29,061 nt of DNA from an uncultured Eubacterium sp. (GCA_934512155.1 CAKSWS010000018.1:1-29061), one strand, 5' to 3'. Numbered from the stretch's first letter, positions 13,824 through 21,157 are shown. Program-made: numbers and translations. Notes: a model not told the origin generated them from the letters alone.

Positions 13824-16304
13824 ATGAAACATCCTGAAATCATTGAAAAAATGACCCTTGAGCAAAAGGCACAGTTTGCTTCGGGTTATGATTATTGGCA
13901 TTTGGAATCTGCAGAAGATTTGGGATTGCCTAAAATTATGATTACAGACGGACCTCACGGTCTTCGTAAACAAAATAAAGATAAAAGTGCATCAAGCGGA
14001 ATCGGTCTTGGAAATTCTGTTCCTGCTACTTGTTTTCCGCCGGCGGCAACTTCAGCTTGTTCTTGGGATGAAGATTTGCTTAAGGAAGAGGGCGTTGCTC
14101 TTGCGGAAGAGTGTTTGAAAGAAGAAGTTTCAACTATTCTCGGACCGGGTACAAATATTAAGCGTTCTCCTGTTTGCGGTCGTAACTTTGAATATTTCAG
14201 TGAAGATCCGCTTCTTGCCGGCAAAATGGCAGCAAATCTTATTAACGGTGTTCAATCAAAAGGGGTAGGAACATCATTAAAGCACTTTGCTTGTAACTCA
14301 CAAGAAGCTTTTCGTATGGTGCTTAATGAAGTAATTGATGAAAGAACAATGCGTGAAATTTATTTTCCTGCATTTGAAATTGCAATTAAAGAGGCTCAGC
14401 CTTGGACTGTTATGAACTCTTATAACAGAATCAATGGCGTTTATGCTTCTGAAAATGATTGGCTTCAAAATCAGGTTGCAAGAAAAGAATGGGGCTTTAA
14501 GGGTTTGTTTGTAACAGACTGGGGTGCTTCTGTAGACAGAGTTCCGGGTCTTAAAAACGGAACAGATCTTGAAATGCCTACATCAGGCGATCTTAACGCT
14601 AAAAGAATCGTTGCCGCTGTTAAAGACGGCACACTTGATGAAAAAATTCTTGATGAAAGAATTGACAATGTTGTTGATTTGATTATTAAATCAAAACCTG
14701 CGCTTGCAGAAAAGCATACATATGATGTTGACCAGCATCACAAACTTGCTCAAAAAGTAGCCGAGGGTTCAATGGTTCTTCTTAAAAATGAAGATTCTGT
14801 ACTTCCTCTTAAAGCAGGTCAAAAGGTTGCTGTTATCGGTGAAATGGCAAAAGCTCCTCGCTTCCAAGGTGCCGGTTCTTCTGTTATTAACCCAACAAAA
14901 CTTGATAATGCTTATGATGAGCTTGTTAAGTTGGGTGTCGATGTTACATATGCACAGGGCTATTATAAATCTGCTCCTACAAAGAAGGATAAAAACAGAA
15001 TCCCTGAAAGCGAACTTGTTAAAGAAGCTGTTGCAGCTGCAAAGGCAAGTGATGTTGCAGTTGTATTTGTTGGCTTAACTGAAGAATTTGAAGGCGAAGG
15101 CTACGACAGAGTAGACATTAATATGCCTGAAAACCATAATGCACTTGTAAGTGAAATTGCAAAGGCAAATCCAAATACCGTTGTTGTTCTTGCAGGCGGT
15201 TCTGTTGTATATATCCCATGGCTTAATGAAGTTAAGGCCCTCTTAAATTCAGGTCTTGGCGGTCAAGCAGGCGGTGCAGCTGTTGCAAGCCTTCTTACAG
15301 GTAAGGTAAACCCAAGCGGTAAACTTGCAGAAACTTATCCTATTACTTTCTCTGATAATCCGACTTACGGTAACTATCCGGGTGGTCCTGTTGTTTCAGA
15401 ACATAAGGAAAGTGTTTATATCGGTTACAGATATTATGATACTGCTAAAAAAGATGTTTTGTTCCCATTTGGTTACGGCCTTTCATATACAACATTTGAG
15501 TACAGCGATATTAAATTTTCTGCAAATTCAATTAAAGACACAGATACTCTTGAAGTATCTTTCAAAATTAAAAACACAGGCAATGTTGATGGTGCCGAAA
15601 TTGCCGAAATTTATGTTGCCGATAAAGAATCAACAATTTTCCGCCCTGAAAAGGAACTTCGTGCATTTACAAAAGTATTCCTTAAAGCCGGCGAAGAAAA
15701 AGAAGTTTCAATTAAACTTGGCAAACGTGCTTTTGCTTATTATAATGTTGAACTTGGCGATTGGCATGTAGAATCAGGTGAATTTGATATTATGGTAGGT
15801 GCTTCAAGCCGTGATATTAAGCTTTCTGCAACTGTTAATGTTGAATCAACAGTAGATGCAAAAGTTCCTGATTTTAAGGCTGTTGCACCTGCATATTATA
15901 CTGCAGATATTGAAGCTATTGATGATGCACAGTGGGGTGCCGTTTACGGTCAACCGCTTCCTGCAAGAGAAAGAGATAAATCAAAGAAGATTGATATGTA
16001 TTGTTGTCTTAATGATGCTCGTCATACAAAATGGGGTGCTAAACTCTGCAATCTTATTGAAAAGATTATGTCAGGTATGGGCAGTGATGCAAACGGTGAC
16101 GGTAAAATGCTTGCTGCTATGGCAACACAAATTCCTATTCGTAACTTTGTTCAAATGAGTATGGGTGCATTTTCAACAGAGCAGGCAGAAGGATTGCTTA
16201 AAATGCTTAATGATGATGAATCAAGCTTTGTAGGCTTTAATACAATCTTTTGGCGTTTAGGCGGAACTCTTGCAAGACTTCCTAAACTTCTTAAATCTGT
16301 ATAA
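13824..16304 (+). CDS. glycoside hydrolase family 3, beta-glucosidase type
   Basis: An 826-residue intracellular enzyme without signal peptide, expected to release terminal beta-linked glucose or xylose from imported oligosaccharides. The N-terminal barrel has KHFACNSQE near 152-160 and the nucleophile motif FVTDWGAS with Asp232. The second domain has VGLTEEFEGEGYDR, where the acid/base glutamate is expected, and LAGGSVVYIPW. A fibronectin-III-like domain occupies about 580-665 (ELRAFTKVFLKAGEEKEVSI). A C-terminal extension of about 160 residues (IPIRNFVQMSMGAFSTEQAE) is common in Clostridial GH3 enzymes. GGGAGGA lies about 10 bases from ATG 13824. It has its own promoter and terminator. The exact substrate is open. 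Confidence 0.93.
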   Translation: MKHPEIIEKMTLEQKAQFASGYDYWHLESAEDLGLPKIMITDGPHGLRKQNKDKSASSGIGLGNSVPATCFPPAATSACSWDEDLLKEEGVALAEECLKEEVSTILGPGTNIKRSPVCGRNFEYFSEDPLLAGKMAANLINGVQSKGVGTSLKHFACNSQEAFRMVLNEVIDERTMREIYFPAFEIAIKEAQPWTVMNSYNRINGVYASENDWLQNQVARKEWGFKGLFVTDWGASVDRVPGLKNGTDLEMPTSGDLNAKRIVAAVKDGTLDEKILDERIDNVVDLIIKSKPALAEKHTYDVDQHHKLAQKVAEGSMVLLKNEDSVLPLKAGQKVAVIGEMAKAPRFQGAGSSVINPTKLDNAYDELVKLGVDVTYAQGYYKSAPTKKDKNRIPESELVKEAVAAAKASDVAVVFVGLTEEFEGEGYDRVDINMPENHNALVSEIAKANPNTVVVLAGGSVVYIPWLNEVKALLNSGLGGQAGGAAVASLLTGKVNPSGKLAETYPITFSDNPTYGNYPGGPVVSEHKESVYIGYRYYDTAKKDVLFPFGYGLSYTTFEYSDIKFSANSIKDTDTLEVSFKIKNTGNVDGAEIAEIYVADKESTIFRPEKELRAFTKVFLKAGEEKEVSIKLGKRAFAYYNVELGDWHVESGEFDIMVGASSRDIKLSATVNVESTVDAKVPDFKAVAPAYYTADIEAIDDAQWGAVYGQPLPARERDKSKKIDMYCCLNDARHTKWGAKLCNLIEKIMSGMGSDANGDGKMLAAMATQIPIRNFVQMSMGAFSTEQAEGLLKMLNDDESSFVGFNTIFWRLGGTLARLPKLLKSV

Positions 16305-16320
16305 TTAATTTATAACTATT

Positions 16321-16353
16321 AATCCCCGAAGATTTTGCTTCGGGGATTTTTTT
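16321..16353 (+). terminator. Rho-independent terminator of the GH3 gene
   Basis: AATCCCCGAAG (16321-16331) pairs with CTTCGGGGATT (16338-16348) around ATTTTG, and the T run extends to 16353. Confidence 0.9.
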
Positions 16354-16356
16354 GCA

Positions 16357-16396
16357 ATAAAAAATCGGCAGAAACAATTTTGTTCCTGCCGATTTT
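16357..16396 (-). terminator. Rho-independent terminator of the GH43 operon
   Basis: AAAATCGGCAGAAACA (16361-16376) and TGTTCCTGCCGATTTT (16381-16396) pair with one mismatch around a 4-base loop. Read on the minus strand, the hairpin is followed by a T run, 8 bases after the stop of the unknown gene. With the preceding hairpin it makes a back-to-back convergent pair. Confidence 0.8.
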
Positions 16397-16404
16397 ATAA
16401 AATA

Positions 16405-16908
16405 TTAATCGTTTTTCTTTTTCTTTTCTGCTTCTACTTCCGCAATTTCCTTGTAAAATGCATTTGCTTTAACGTAAACCATTAAAATATCATAAATTTG
16501 TTCGTAAAGCTCGCCGGGGTCACATGGGCATTTAACAACTCTTTCATCATCATCAATGCAAAGAGGACCTTTTTCGTAGTCATTAAATGTTGGCATAATT
16601 GAATATGCACCGGGAGTTTTTACTATTGAAATCAGTGTAAGGTCTGAGGTTGCTTCAACAAATCCTTTCTTCTTCGTGTATCTTTCAATAGTTGAAACAG
16701 GGTTTGCGTCATTATGCTTTTTTGTGTAGCAAGCATCAAAAACTTTTTCAACAAACTCTTCAACTTCTTCCGGTTTGTACGGTGCCTTTAAAACAAGCAC
16801 TGTGTCAATATCCGCAATGCCGTATTTTTCGCTTTCACCGCAGGGAATACCTATTAATGTATCATCCTTATCAACGTAAAGTGATATTGTGTAAAAATCT
16901 TTTTTCAT
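16405..16908 (-). CDS. uncharacterised 167-residue protein, second gene of the GH43 operon
   Basis: Not recognised. It is soluble, with no signal peptide or membrane helix. The first ~60 residues are strand-rich (FYTISLYVDKDDTLIGIPCG), the middle has KGFVEATSDLTLISIVK, and the C-terminal third has a cysteine-containing stretch (VVKCPCDPGELYEQIYDIL) and a lysine-rich helical end. AGAGG about 8 bases before ATG 16908 and a 12-base gap to the GH43 stop mean the two genes are cotranscribed, with a shared terminator after this one. The pairing suggests a role near glycan breakdown, but no function can be assigned. Confidence 0.7.
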   Translation of the reverse strand: MKKDFYTISLYVDKDDTLIGIPCGESEKYGIADIDTVLVLKAPYKPEEVEEFVEKVFDACYTKKHNDANPVSTIERYTKKKGFVEATSDLTLISIVKTPGAYSIMPTFNDYEKGPLCIDDDERVVKCPCDPGELYEQIYDILMVYVKANAFYKEIAEVEAEKKKKND

Positions 16909-16920
16909 ATTTATGCCTCT

Positions 16921-17871
16921 TTATATATGGTCTTTATATCTTTCTGCGGTAATAATTCCGTCTTCAACATTTAATTTGCAAATTCTTGCGTTCCTTGCAT
17001 CAAAACTTCCGGCGTTTAATCCGTCGTCATAATCTCTTGCATGGTAAACGGCATACCATTGACCGTCTTCTTTAATAACAGAATGGTGTCCGGTGCCTTC
17101 TTCAAATTCGTTTGCTTTGATTACAGGACAGTATGTTTTATCGTTTGGGTATTTTTCAAATTTAATTTTAGTTAAATCAGTTTCATTTGTTTTTGCCCTT
17201 GCATATCCTATGTAATATGTCGGCTGCTCATAGCAGTTGCCTGAATACATAACATATTGCCAGTCGCCTTCTTTAAAGTAGCATGCACCCTCTATTGTGT
17301 GCCAGTGCTGACCTTTTTTGTACCTGTCTTTTCTGAAAATGTCTTCATCAAGTGTAGGCTCAACTACAGGCACGGGATTTCCGGCAGGAGTATAAGGGTC
17401 AAGCATTTTATCAACAACAATATATGTTCCTATTCTTTCACCCTCAAATTTATTTGTAGAATAAAATAAAAACAATCCTGCTTCATTTTGCACAATTTGT
17501 GAATCAATGCTGAATGGGTGCAAAACCTGCCTTGCGTTTTTAAAAGGACCTAACGGATTTTTTGATGTTGAAACAAATAATGCCTGATGGTGTCCGCCCT
17601 TATCCGGCTCGTCTTCCATAAATTCAAAACTGTTGTACATATAAAAAGTTCCGTCAAGTTCTATTACGCATGGAGCCCAGTATTCTTCAACAGGCTTATC
17701 ATATTCAAAAACTTTTCCGTAAAATTTCCAACCTTTAAGCAATTCGTCTGATTGGTAAGCGTAAACTCCGTCGTGGCCTGTTGTATATATGTAATATCTG
17801 CCGCCGCTTTTCAAGATAAACGGGTCTGCTTGACCTATATAATTTTCTTTGTTTATTTCCAATAAATGCAT
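16921..17871 (-). CDS. glycoside hydrolase family 43 (beta-xylosidase/arabinofuranosidase type)
   Basis: A 316-residue, five-bladed-propeller enzyme of the usual single-domain length and without signal peptide, so intracellular. The three GH43 carboxylates are visible: the base Asp16 in GQADPFIL, the pKa-modulating Asp123 in FSIDSQIV and the general acid Glu194 in HTIEGACYF. The EEYWAPCVIELDGTFYMYNS stretch is also typical (WAPcV). It would cut alpha-L-arabinose or beta-xylose side groups or chains. AAGGAG lies 7 bases before the ATG and a consensus promoter precedes it. It heads a two-gene operon with an unknown protein and is divergent from an SDR gene whose promoter overlaps its own. Confidence 0.9.
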   Translation of the reverse strand: MHLLEINKENYIGQADPFILKSGGRYYIYTTGHDGVYAYQSDELLKGWKFYGKVFEYDKPVEEYWAPCVIELDGTFYMYNSFEFMEDEPDKGGHHQALFVSTSKNPLGPFKNARQVLHPFSIDSQIVQNEAGLFLFYSTNKFEGERIGTYIVVDKMLDPYTPAGNPVPVVEPTLDEDIFRKDRYKKGQHWHTIEGACYFKEGDWQYVMYSGNCYEQPTYYIGYARAKTNETDLTKIKFEKYPNDKTYCPVIKANEFEEGTGHHSVIKEDGQWYAVYHARDYDDGLNAGSFDARNARICKLNVEDGIITAERYKDHI

Positions 17872-17901
17872 CTGTATGCTCCTTGTTTATTATTTTTGTT
17901 A

Positions 17902-17930
17902 ATTATATACCATATAATTGAAAAATTCAA
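17902..17930 (-). promoter_or_regulatory. SigA promoter of the GH43 operon
   Basis: On the minus strand TTGAAT (complement of 17925-17930), a 17-base spacer and TATAAT (complement of 17902-17907). Its -35 lies inside the spacer of the divergent SDR promoter. Confidence 0.75.
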
Positions 17931-17946
17931 TAAAGTGTGCTATATT
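17918..17946 (+). promoter_or_regulatory. extended -10 promoter of the SDR gene
   Basis: TTGAAA (17918-17923), a 17-base spacer ending in TGC, then TATATT (17941-17946). It overlaps the GH43 promoter head to head, and both -35 boxes share the palindrome TTGAA-AAA-TTCAA (17918-17930). Confidence 0.65.
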
Positions 17947-17982
17947 TTGTTTGGTAAATAAAAAGAAAAGGGTGTGGCTTTT

Positions 17983-18657
17983 TTGTTGAAAAAAGCGTTG
18001 GTTACAGGCGGTGCTACGGGAATTGGTAAGGCAACGGCACTGCTTTTGAAAAAAAACGGTTACGATGTTTATATTACTTATAATAATACTTTGCCTGATT
18101 ATGATGGGGTAACGGCAATTAAATGTAATCTTAAATCATTGGCTGAAATTGAAAATTTGTTTTCCGGCTTTAGCAGTCTTGATTTGCTTGTTAATAACGC
18201 AGGTGTAAGTTTAATTAAAATGATAAATGATGTTACGGAAAATGATTATAACAATGTTGTCGAAGTTAATGAAAAGGCTGTGTATTTTTGTTGTAAGGAA
18301 GCAACAAAATTAATGGTTAAAAATCACAGTGGCTCTATAATTAATGTTTCTTCAATGTGGGGGCAAACAGGCGCCTCCTGCGAAACTCTTTATTCTATGA
18401 GTAAGGCGGCTGTAATAGGGTTAACCAAGGCGCTGGCAAAGGAACTTGCACCTTCAAAGATTACTGTAAACTGTATTGCTCCCGGCATTATAGATACTCG
18501 CATGAATTCTGCTTTTTCAAAAGAAGAACTTATAGATGAAGTTCCGCTTGAAGCTTTGGGAACTCCCGAAGATATTGCAAGATGCGTTCTTTTCTTTGCG
18601 GAAAACGGTTATGTAACCGGGCAGGTTTTGGGCGTTAACGGCGGAATTGTAATTTAA
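17983..18657 (+). CDS. short-chain dehydrogenase/reductase (FabG-like)
   Basis: A 224-residue NAD(P)H-dependent oxidoreductase, a little shorter than the usual ~245. The cofactor motif TGGATGIG is at residues 8-15, NNAG near 71-74, and the catalytic Ser124, Tyr137 and Lys141 appear in NVSSMWGQTG and LYSMSKAAVIG. The end reads GYVTGQVLGVNGGIVI, as in FabG-type enzymes. The frame also opens at GTG 17974, but AAAGGGTG at 17968-17975 overlaps it. TTG 17983 (MLKKALVTGG) is correctly spaced, and TTG 17986 is a further possibility. It is divergent from the GH43 operon. It may act on a 3-oxoacyl or sugar-derived carbonyl, and the substrate is unknown. Confidence 0.85.
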   Translation: MLKKALVTGGATGIGKATALLLKKNGYDVYITYNNTLPDYDGVTAIKCNLKSLAEIENLFSGFSSLDLLVNNAGVSLIKMINDVTENDYNNVVEVNEKAVYFCCKEATKLMVKNHSGSIINVSSMWGQTGASCETLYSMSKAAVIGLTKALAKELAPSKITVNCIAPGIIDTRMNSAFSKEELIDEVPLEALGTPEDIARCVLFFAENGYVTGQVLGVNGGIVI

Positions 18658-18669
18658 ATATTTTGGGTA

Positions 18670-18695
18670 ACATTTTCTTTTGCTTTTCATAGTAT
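18670..18695 (+). promoter_or_regulatory. possible mother-cell (SigK/SigE-like) promoter of the cysteine-rich peptide gene
   Basis: AC at 18670-18671, 16 bases, then CATAGTAT (18688-18695), resembling the SigK pattern AC-N16-CATANNNTA. No convincing SigA promoter is visible between the SDR stop and this gene. The predicted leader is about 22 bases. The nonamer TCATAGTAT recurs at 24137-24145. Confidence 0.35.
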
Positions 18696-18724
18696 GGTTT
18701 AGAAAAGCGAAAGGAGGTAAAGCT

Positions 18725-18856
18725 ATGGGATGTGGTTGCAATAATTGTGGCTGCGGTGGATCTTCTTGGATTGTTATCCTTATTATAATCCTTTTACTTT
18801 GCGGCGGTTTCGGTAATTGCGGTTGTGGCAATGACGGCTGTGGTTGCGGTTGCTGA
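18725..18856 (+). CDS. 43-residue Gly/Cys-rich small membrane peptide
   Basis: A very short gene with a perfect ribosome-binding site (AAAGGAGGT at 18710-18718, 6 bases before ATG 18725). The peptide has three parts: a Cys/Gly-rich head (MGCGCNNCGCGG), one hydrophobic helix (SSWIVILIIILLL) and a Cys/Gly-rich tail ending DGCGCGC. Ten of 43 residues are cysteine. The layout recalls YjcZ-like and other small Gly/Cys-rich spore-associated proteins of Firmicutes, where a single helix is flanked by low-complexity ends. That is a resemblance of design, not proven homology. It is followed by its own terminator. The cysteines could bind metal or cross-link in a spore layer. Confidence 0.75.
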   Translation: MGCGCNNCGCGGSSWIVILIIILLLCGGFGNCGCGNDGCGCGC

Positions 18857-18873
18857 TTAACTTGTAAAAATGG

Positions 18874-18905
18874 GTGCATTTGATTAATTTCAAATGCACT
18901 TTTTT
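18874..18905 (+). terminator. Rho-independent terminator of the cysteine-rich peptide gene
   Basis: GTGCATTTGA (18874-18883) pairs with TCAAATGCAC (18890-18899) around TTAATT, followed by six T. Confidence 0.85.
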
Positions 18906-18976
18906 ATTTTATTTGAAAAATATTTTCGCTAAAAATCGGCTTAACCAAGCCAAAAAATCAAGTTTCAAAAATCAAA

Positions 18977-18993
18977 GGTCAAAAAAAGTCAAA
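18977..18993 (+). promoter_or_regulatory. CtsR operator 1
   Basis: GGTCAAA, three bases, AGTCAAA: a perfect match to the CtsR heptad direct repeat, placed upstream of the -35. Confidence 0.85.
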
Positions 18994-19009
18994 AAAATTT
19001 AAAAAAACT

Positions 19010-19026
19010 ATTGACTTTTACTGACC
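19010..19026 (-). promoter_or_regulatory. CtsR operator 2 (reverse, over the -35)
   Basis: On the minus strand GGTCAGT, AAA, AGTCAAT matches the heptad repeat in 11 of 14 positions and covers the -35 box. Confidence 0.55.
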
Positions 19027-19039
19027 TTTGTGCTACTAT
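19011..19039 (+). promoter_or_regulatory. SigA promoter of ctsR-mcsA-mcsB-clpC
   Basis: TTGACT (19011-19016), a 17-base spacer ending in TGC, TACTAT (19034-19039); an extended -10 promoter surrounded by CtsR operators. Confidence 0.75.
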
Positions 19040-19049
19040 GACAACAGAA

Positions 19050-19072
19050 GGTCAAGGAAAGTCAAAGTCAAA
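19050..19072 (+). promoter_or_regulatory. CtsR operator 3 with an extra half-site
   Basis: GGTCAAG, GAA, AGTCAAA (19050-19066) lies just downstream of the predicted transcription start and is followed by another overlapping AGTCAAA (19066-19072). Confidence 0.8.
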
Positions 19073-19132
19073 AGCAATTAAAACACTTTGACAAAACAAC
19101 AGGCTAATAAATTAAAAGGGTGTGGTTATCAA

Positions 19133-19582
19133 ATGAAAATGACAGACCTTATTGCAGATATGATTTTGGATATGTTTGATGATAATCAGCAAACAATTCA
19201 AATTCAGCGAAATGATTTGGCTTCGCAAATAGGTTGTGTTCCAAGTCAAATTAATTATGTTATAACTTCTCGATTCACTCCTGAACAGGGTTACAGAATC
19301 GAAAGCAGGCGTGGCGGCGGAGGTTGTATTTATATAACCCGAGCGGTAAATAAACATTCGGCTATTGTTTCGTTAATAAACAGCATAGGGGATGAAATTG
19401 ATGAAAAAACAGCCAGAGCGCATATATATAATATCAGTTATCAAAATTTAGTCGATGAAAAAAGCGCAAAAATTTTAACGGCCGCAACACTTGATAATAA
19501 TTTTAAGGAAGTACCTGAAAATGTAAAAAACAAAGTCAGAGCAAGGCAGCTTAAACAAATGCTTCTTGCATATATTGATTAA
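19133..19582 (+). CDS. ctsR: transcriptional repressor CtsR
   Basis: A 149-residue dimeric winged-helix repressor of class III heat-shock genes, near the usual 152. The N-terminus MTDLIADMILDMF and the DNA-binding helix (DLASQIGCVPSQINYVITSRF) are recognisable. The wing carries the conserved SRRGGGGCIYI tetraglycine element that reads the AT-rich operator spacer. The C-terminal half is the dimerisation/McsB-interaction region. A frame from TTG 19088 is longer, but AAAAGGGTG (19114-19122) is about 10 bases from ATG 19133 and the shorter start fits the family. It represses its own operon through the operators at 18977-19072. Confidence 0.95.
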   Translation: MKMTDLIADMILDMFDDNQQTIQIQRNDLASQIGCVPSQINYVITSRFTPEQGYRIESRRGGGGCIYITRAVNKHSAIVSLINSIGDEIDEKTARAHIYNISYQNLVDEKSAKILTAATLDNNFKEVPENVKNKVRARQLKQMLLAYID

Positions 19583-19624
19583 TAAATAAAGTTTTTGTTA
19601 ATGCTATGAAAGGATGATTATATT

Positions 19625-20143
19625 ATGAAATGTCAACATTGTAATGAAAATGAAGCAACAACTTATATTAAAAAGAATGTAAACGGTAATGTTACGGAAA
19701 TGCATTTGTGCAGTGACTGTGCAAAAGAGTTAGGCGTTATGGATGAATTTTCACCGGAAAGCTTCTTTAAAGATACTTTCTTTGGCAATTTTCTTGGTGC
19801 AGGAATTCCGGCAATGAATGTTTTGTCTGGTATTGAGCATTGTGAAAGCTGCGGTTCAACGTTTAACGATATTGTAAGAAGCGGTAAAGTCGGTTGTGCC
19901 GATTGCTACAGTAAATTTGAAGATAAGCTTGAACCTACAATTAAAAAAATTCACGGCAATGCAAGTCATATCGGCAAGCATGTAACATATACACAAGAGG
20001 TTGAGCCTGAAGAAGAAAAAACTTCTCAGCTCAGCGAAATAGATAAATTAAAAGAAGATTTAAAACTTGCTGTTAAGGAACAAAGATTTGAAGATGCGGC
20101 AGTTTTGCGTGATAAAATCAAGGAACTTAACGGGGAGGCTTAA
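19625..20143 (+). CDS. mcsA: McsA, zinc-binding activator of the McsB arginine kinase
   Basis: A 172-residue cytoplasmic protein. Two zinc sites are intact: Cys3, Cys6, Cys29, Cys32 and Cys73, Cys76, Cys91, Cys94. A UVR domain lies at about 137-170 (SEIDKLKEDLKLAVKEQRFE, then DAAVLRDKIKELN). In the known system McsA binds and activates McsB and helps deliver clients to ClpC. GAAAGGA precedes ATG 19625, 42 bases after ctsR. The mcsB start follows 2 bases after its stop, so the pair is translationally coupled. Confidence 0.93.
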   Translation: MKCQHCNENEATTYIKKNVNGNVTEMHLCSDCAKELGVMDEFSPESFFKDTFFGNFLGAGIPAMNVLSGIEHCESCGSTFNDIVRSGKVGCADCYSKFEDKLEPTIKKIHGNASHIGKHVTYTQEVEPEEEKTSQLSEIDKLKEDLKLAVKEQRFEDAAVLRDKIKELNGEA

Positions 20144-20145
20144 AA

Positions 20146-21138
20146 ATGGAAAATTGGTTCAACGGCAAAGGTAACGATAATGATGTGGCTATGTTTACAA
20201 CTGTTCGTTTGGCACGTAATTTAAGTGATGTGCCGTTTAAAAGTAAAATGAGCAGTGAAGTAAAACGAAATACGGTTAAAAAATTATATGCTTCAATCAA
20301 GAATTCCGATTTGGCAGGGGAATTCAGTTTGGTGGATTTATCAAACGATTCACAAATTAAGGCTCTATCTTATGCCGAAAAACAATATATCAGCCCGGAG
20401 TTTGCAGCTGAAAAAGGTTCGTTTTTACTGTCTTCTCAAAGCGATGTTTCGGTAATGCTTTGTGAGGAAGACCATATCAGAATTACATCTTTTGCACCGG
20501 GTCTTGATGCGGCAGAAGCATACAGAAAAGCAGATAAAGTTGATGATGTTTTTATTAATGGCTTAAAAATTGCCTTTGATGAAAAATTAGGATTTTTAAC
20601 TGCAAATCCAATGAATTTAGGTACCGGCATGAAAGTTTGTGTAGGTCTTCATTTGCCTGCAATTAAAGCAAATAACGCTATTGACGGATTAATTTCCACA
20701 GTGGGCAAATTGGGACTTTCACTTCGCAAACTTTACGGCGACGGCGGAGCATTTTACATGCTTTCAAATCAAATTTCATTAGGTATTACGGAAAAGTCTG
20801 CTCTTGATAATATTACAGCCGTTGCAAAACAAATTATTAAGCGTGAAAGAGACCTTCGTGAAGTTATTAAAAACAGTGAGCGCTGGGAAGATTTACTTTA
20901 CAGAAGTGCCGGCACGCTTAAAATGGCAAGAAAACTTGATTTTAATGAGTTTTCCGAATTGATTTCAAATGTTCGTTTAGGCGTTGCCTTGGGCATTTTT
21001 GATATAGATATGAAAAATATTGGCTACCTTATACATAACTGTGCCGACGGTACTGTTTTATGCGACAGCGGCAATGAAGATTCGCCGGAACTTGTTTCGA
21101 AGTTAAGAGCACAGCTTGTTAGGGATAGGTTGGCGTAG
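20146..21138 (+). CDS. mcsB: McsB-family protein arginine kinase with altered active-site residues
   Basis: A 330-residue member of the ATP:guanido phosphotransferase family; McsB phosphorylates arginines on proteins to mark them for ClpCP. Conserved parts are VRLARNL, VSVMLCEEDHIRI (103-113), LTANPMNLGTG (151-161), LHLPA and LSNQISLG (206-213). Several positions differ from the B. subtilis-type sequence as I remember it: SSRIRLARN is FTTVRLARN here (Thr19 for an Arg), SCPTN is ANPMN (Asn154 for the active-site Cys), TGLR is TGMK (Lys163), YGEGSEA is shortened to YGDGGAF, and the RDxxRA phosphoarginine-binding motif near the C-terminus is not preserved. It is about 20-30 residues shorter than usual. 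Activity is therefore uncertain, though identity and operon position are clear. Confidence 0.9.
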   Translation: MENWFNGKGNDNDVAMFTTVRLARNLSDVPFKSKMSSEVKRNTVKKLYASIKNSDLAGEFSLVDLSNDSQIKALSYAEKQYISPEFAAEKGSFLLSSQSDVSVMLCEEDHIRITSFAPGLDAAEAYRKADKVDDVFINGLKIAFDEKLGFLTANPMNLGTGMKVCVGLHLPAIKANNAIDGLISTVGKLGLSLRKLYGDGGAFYMLSNQISLGITEKSALDNITAVAKQIIKRERDLREVIKNSERWEDLLYRSAGTLKMARKLDFNEFSELISNVRLGVALGIFDIDMKNIGYLIHNCADGTVLCDSGNEDSPELVSKLRAQLVRDRLA

Positions 21139-21157
21139 AGGAATTGTGTTCCTCTGC
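21135..21157 (+). other. intergenic RNA hairpin between mcsB and clpC
   Basis: GTAGAGGAA (21135-21143) pairs with TTCCTCTGC (21149-21157), one wobble, around a 5-base loop. It starts at the mcsB stop codon and ends 5 bases before the clpC ribosome-binding site. There is no T run, so it is not a terminator; it may affect mRNA processing or stability. Confidence 0.45.

Noticed and set aside
13955..14224. minus-strand ORF inside the GH3 gene
   Set aside because: Shadow frame of a well-supported glycosidase; no start signal and no sensible product.
15325..15771. 148-codon plus-strand ORF inside the GH3 gene
   Set aside because: Leu/Ile-rich out-of-frame reading of GH3 codons; all motifs lie in the main frame.
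18517..18879. 120-codon minus-strand ORF rich in Pro and Gln
   Set aside because: It is the antisense reading of the Gly/Cys-rich peptide gene; GGN and TGY codons read backwards as Pro/Gln/His runs. No ribosome-binding site, and the plus strand has a perfect one.
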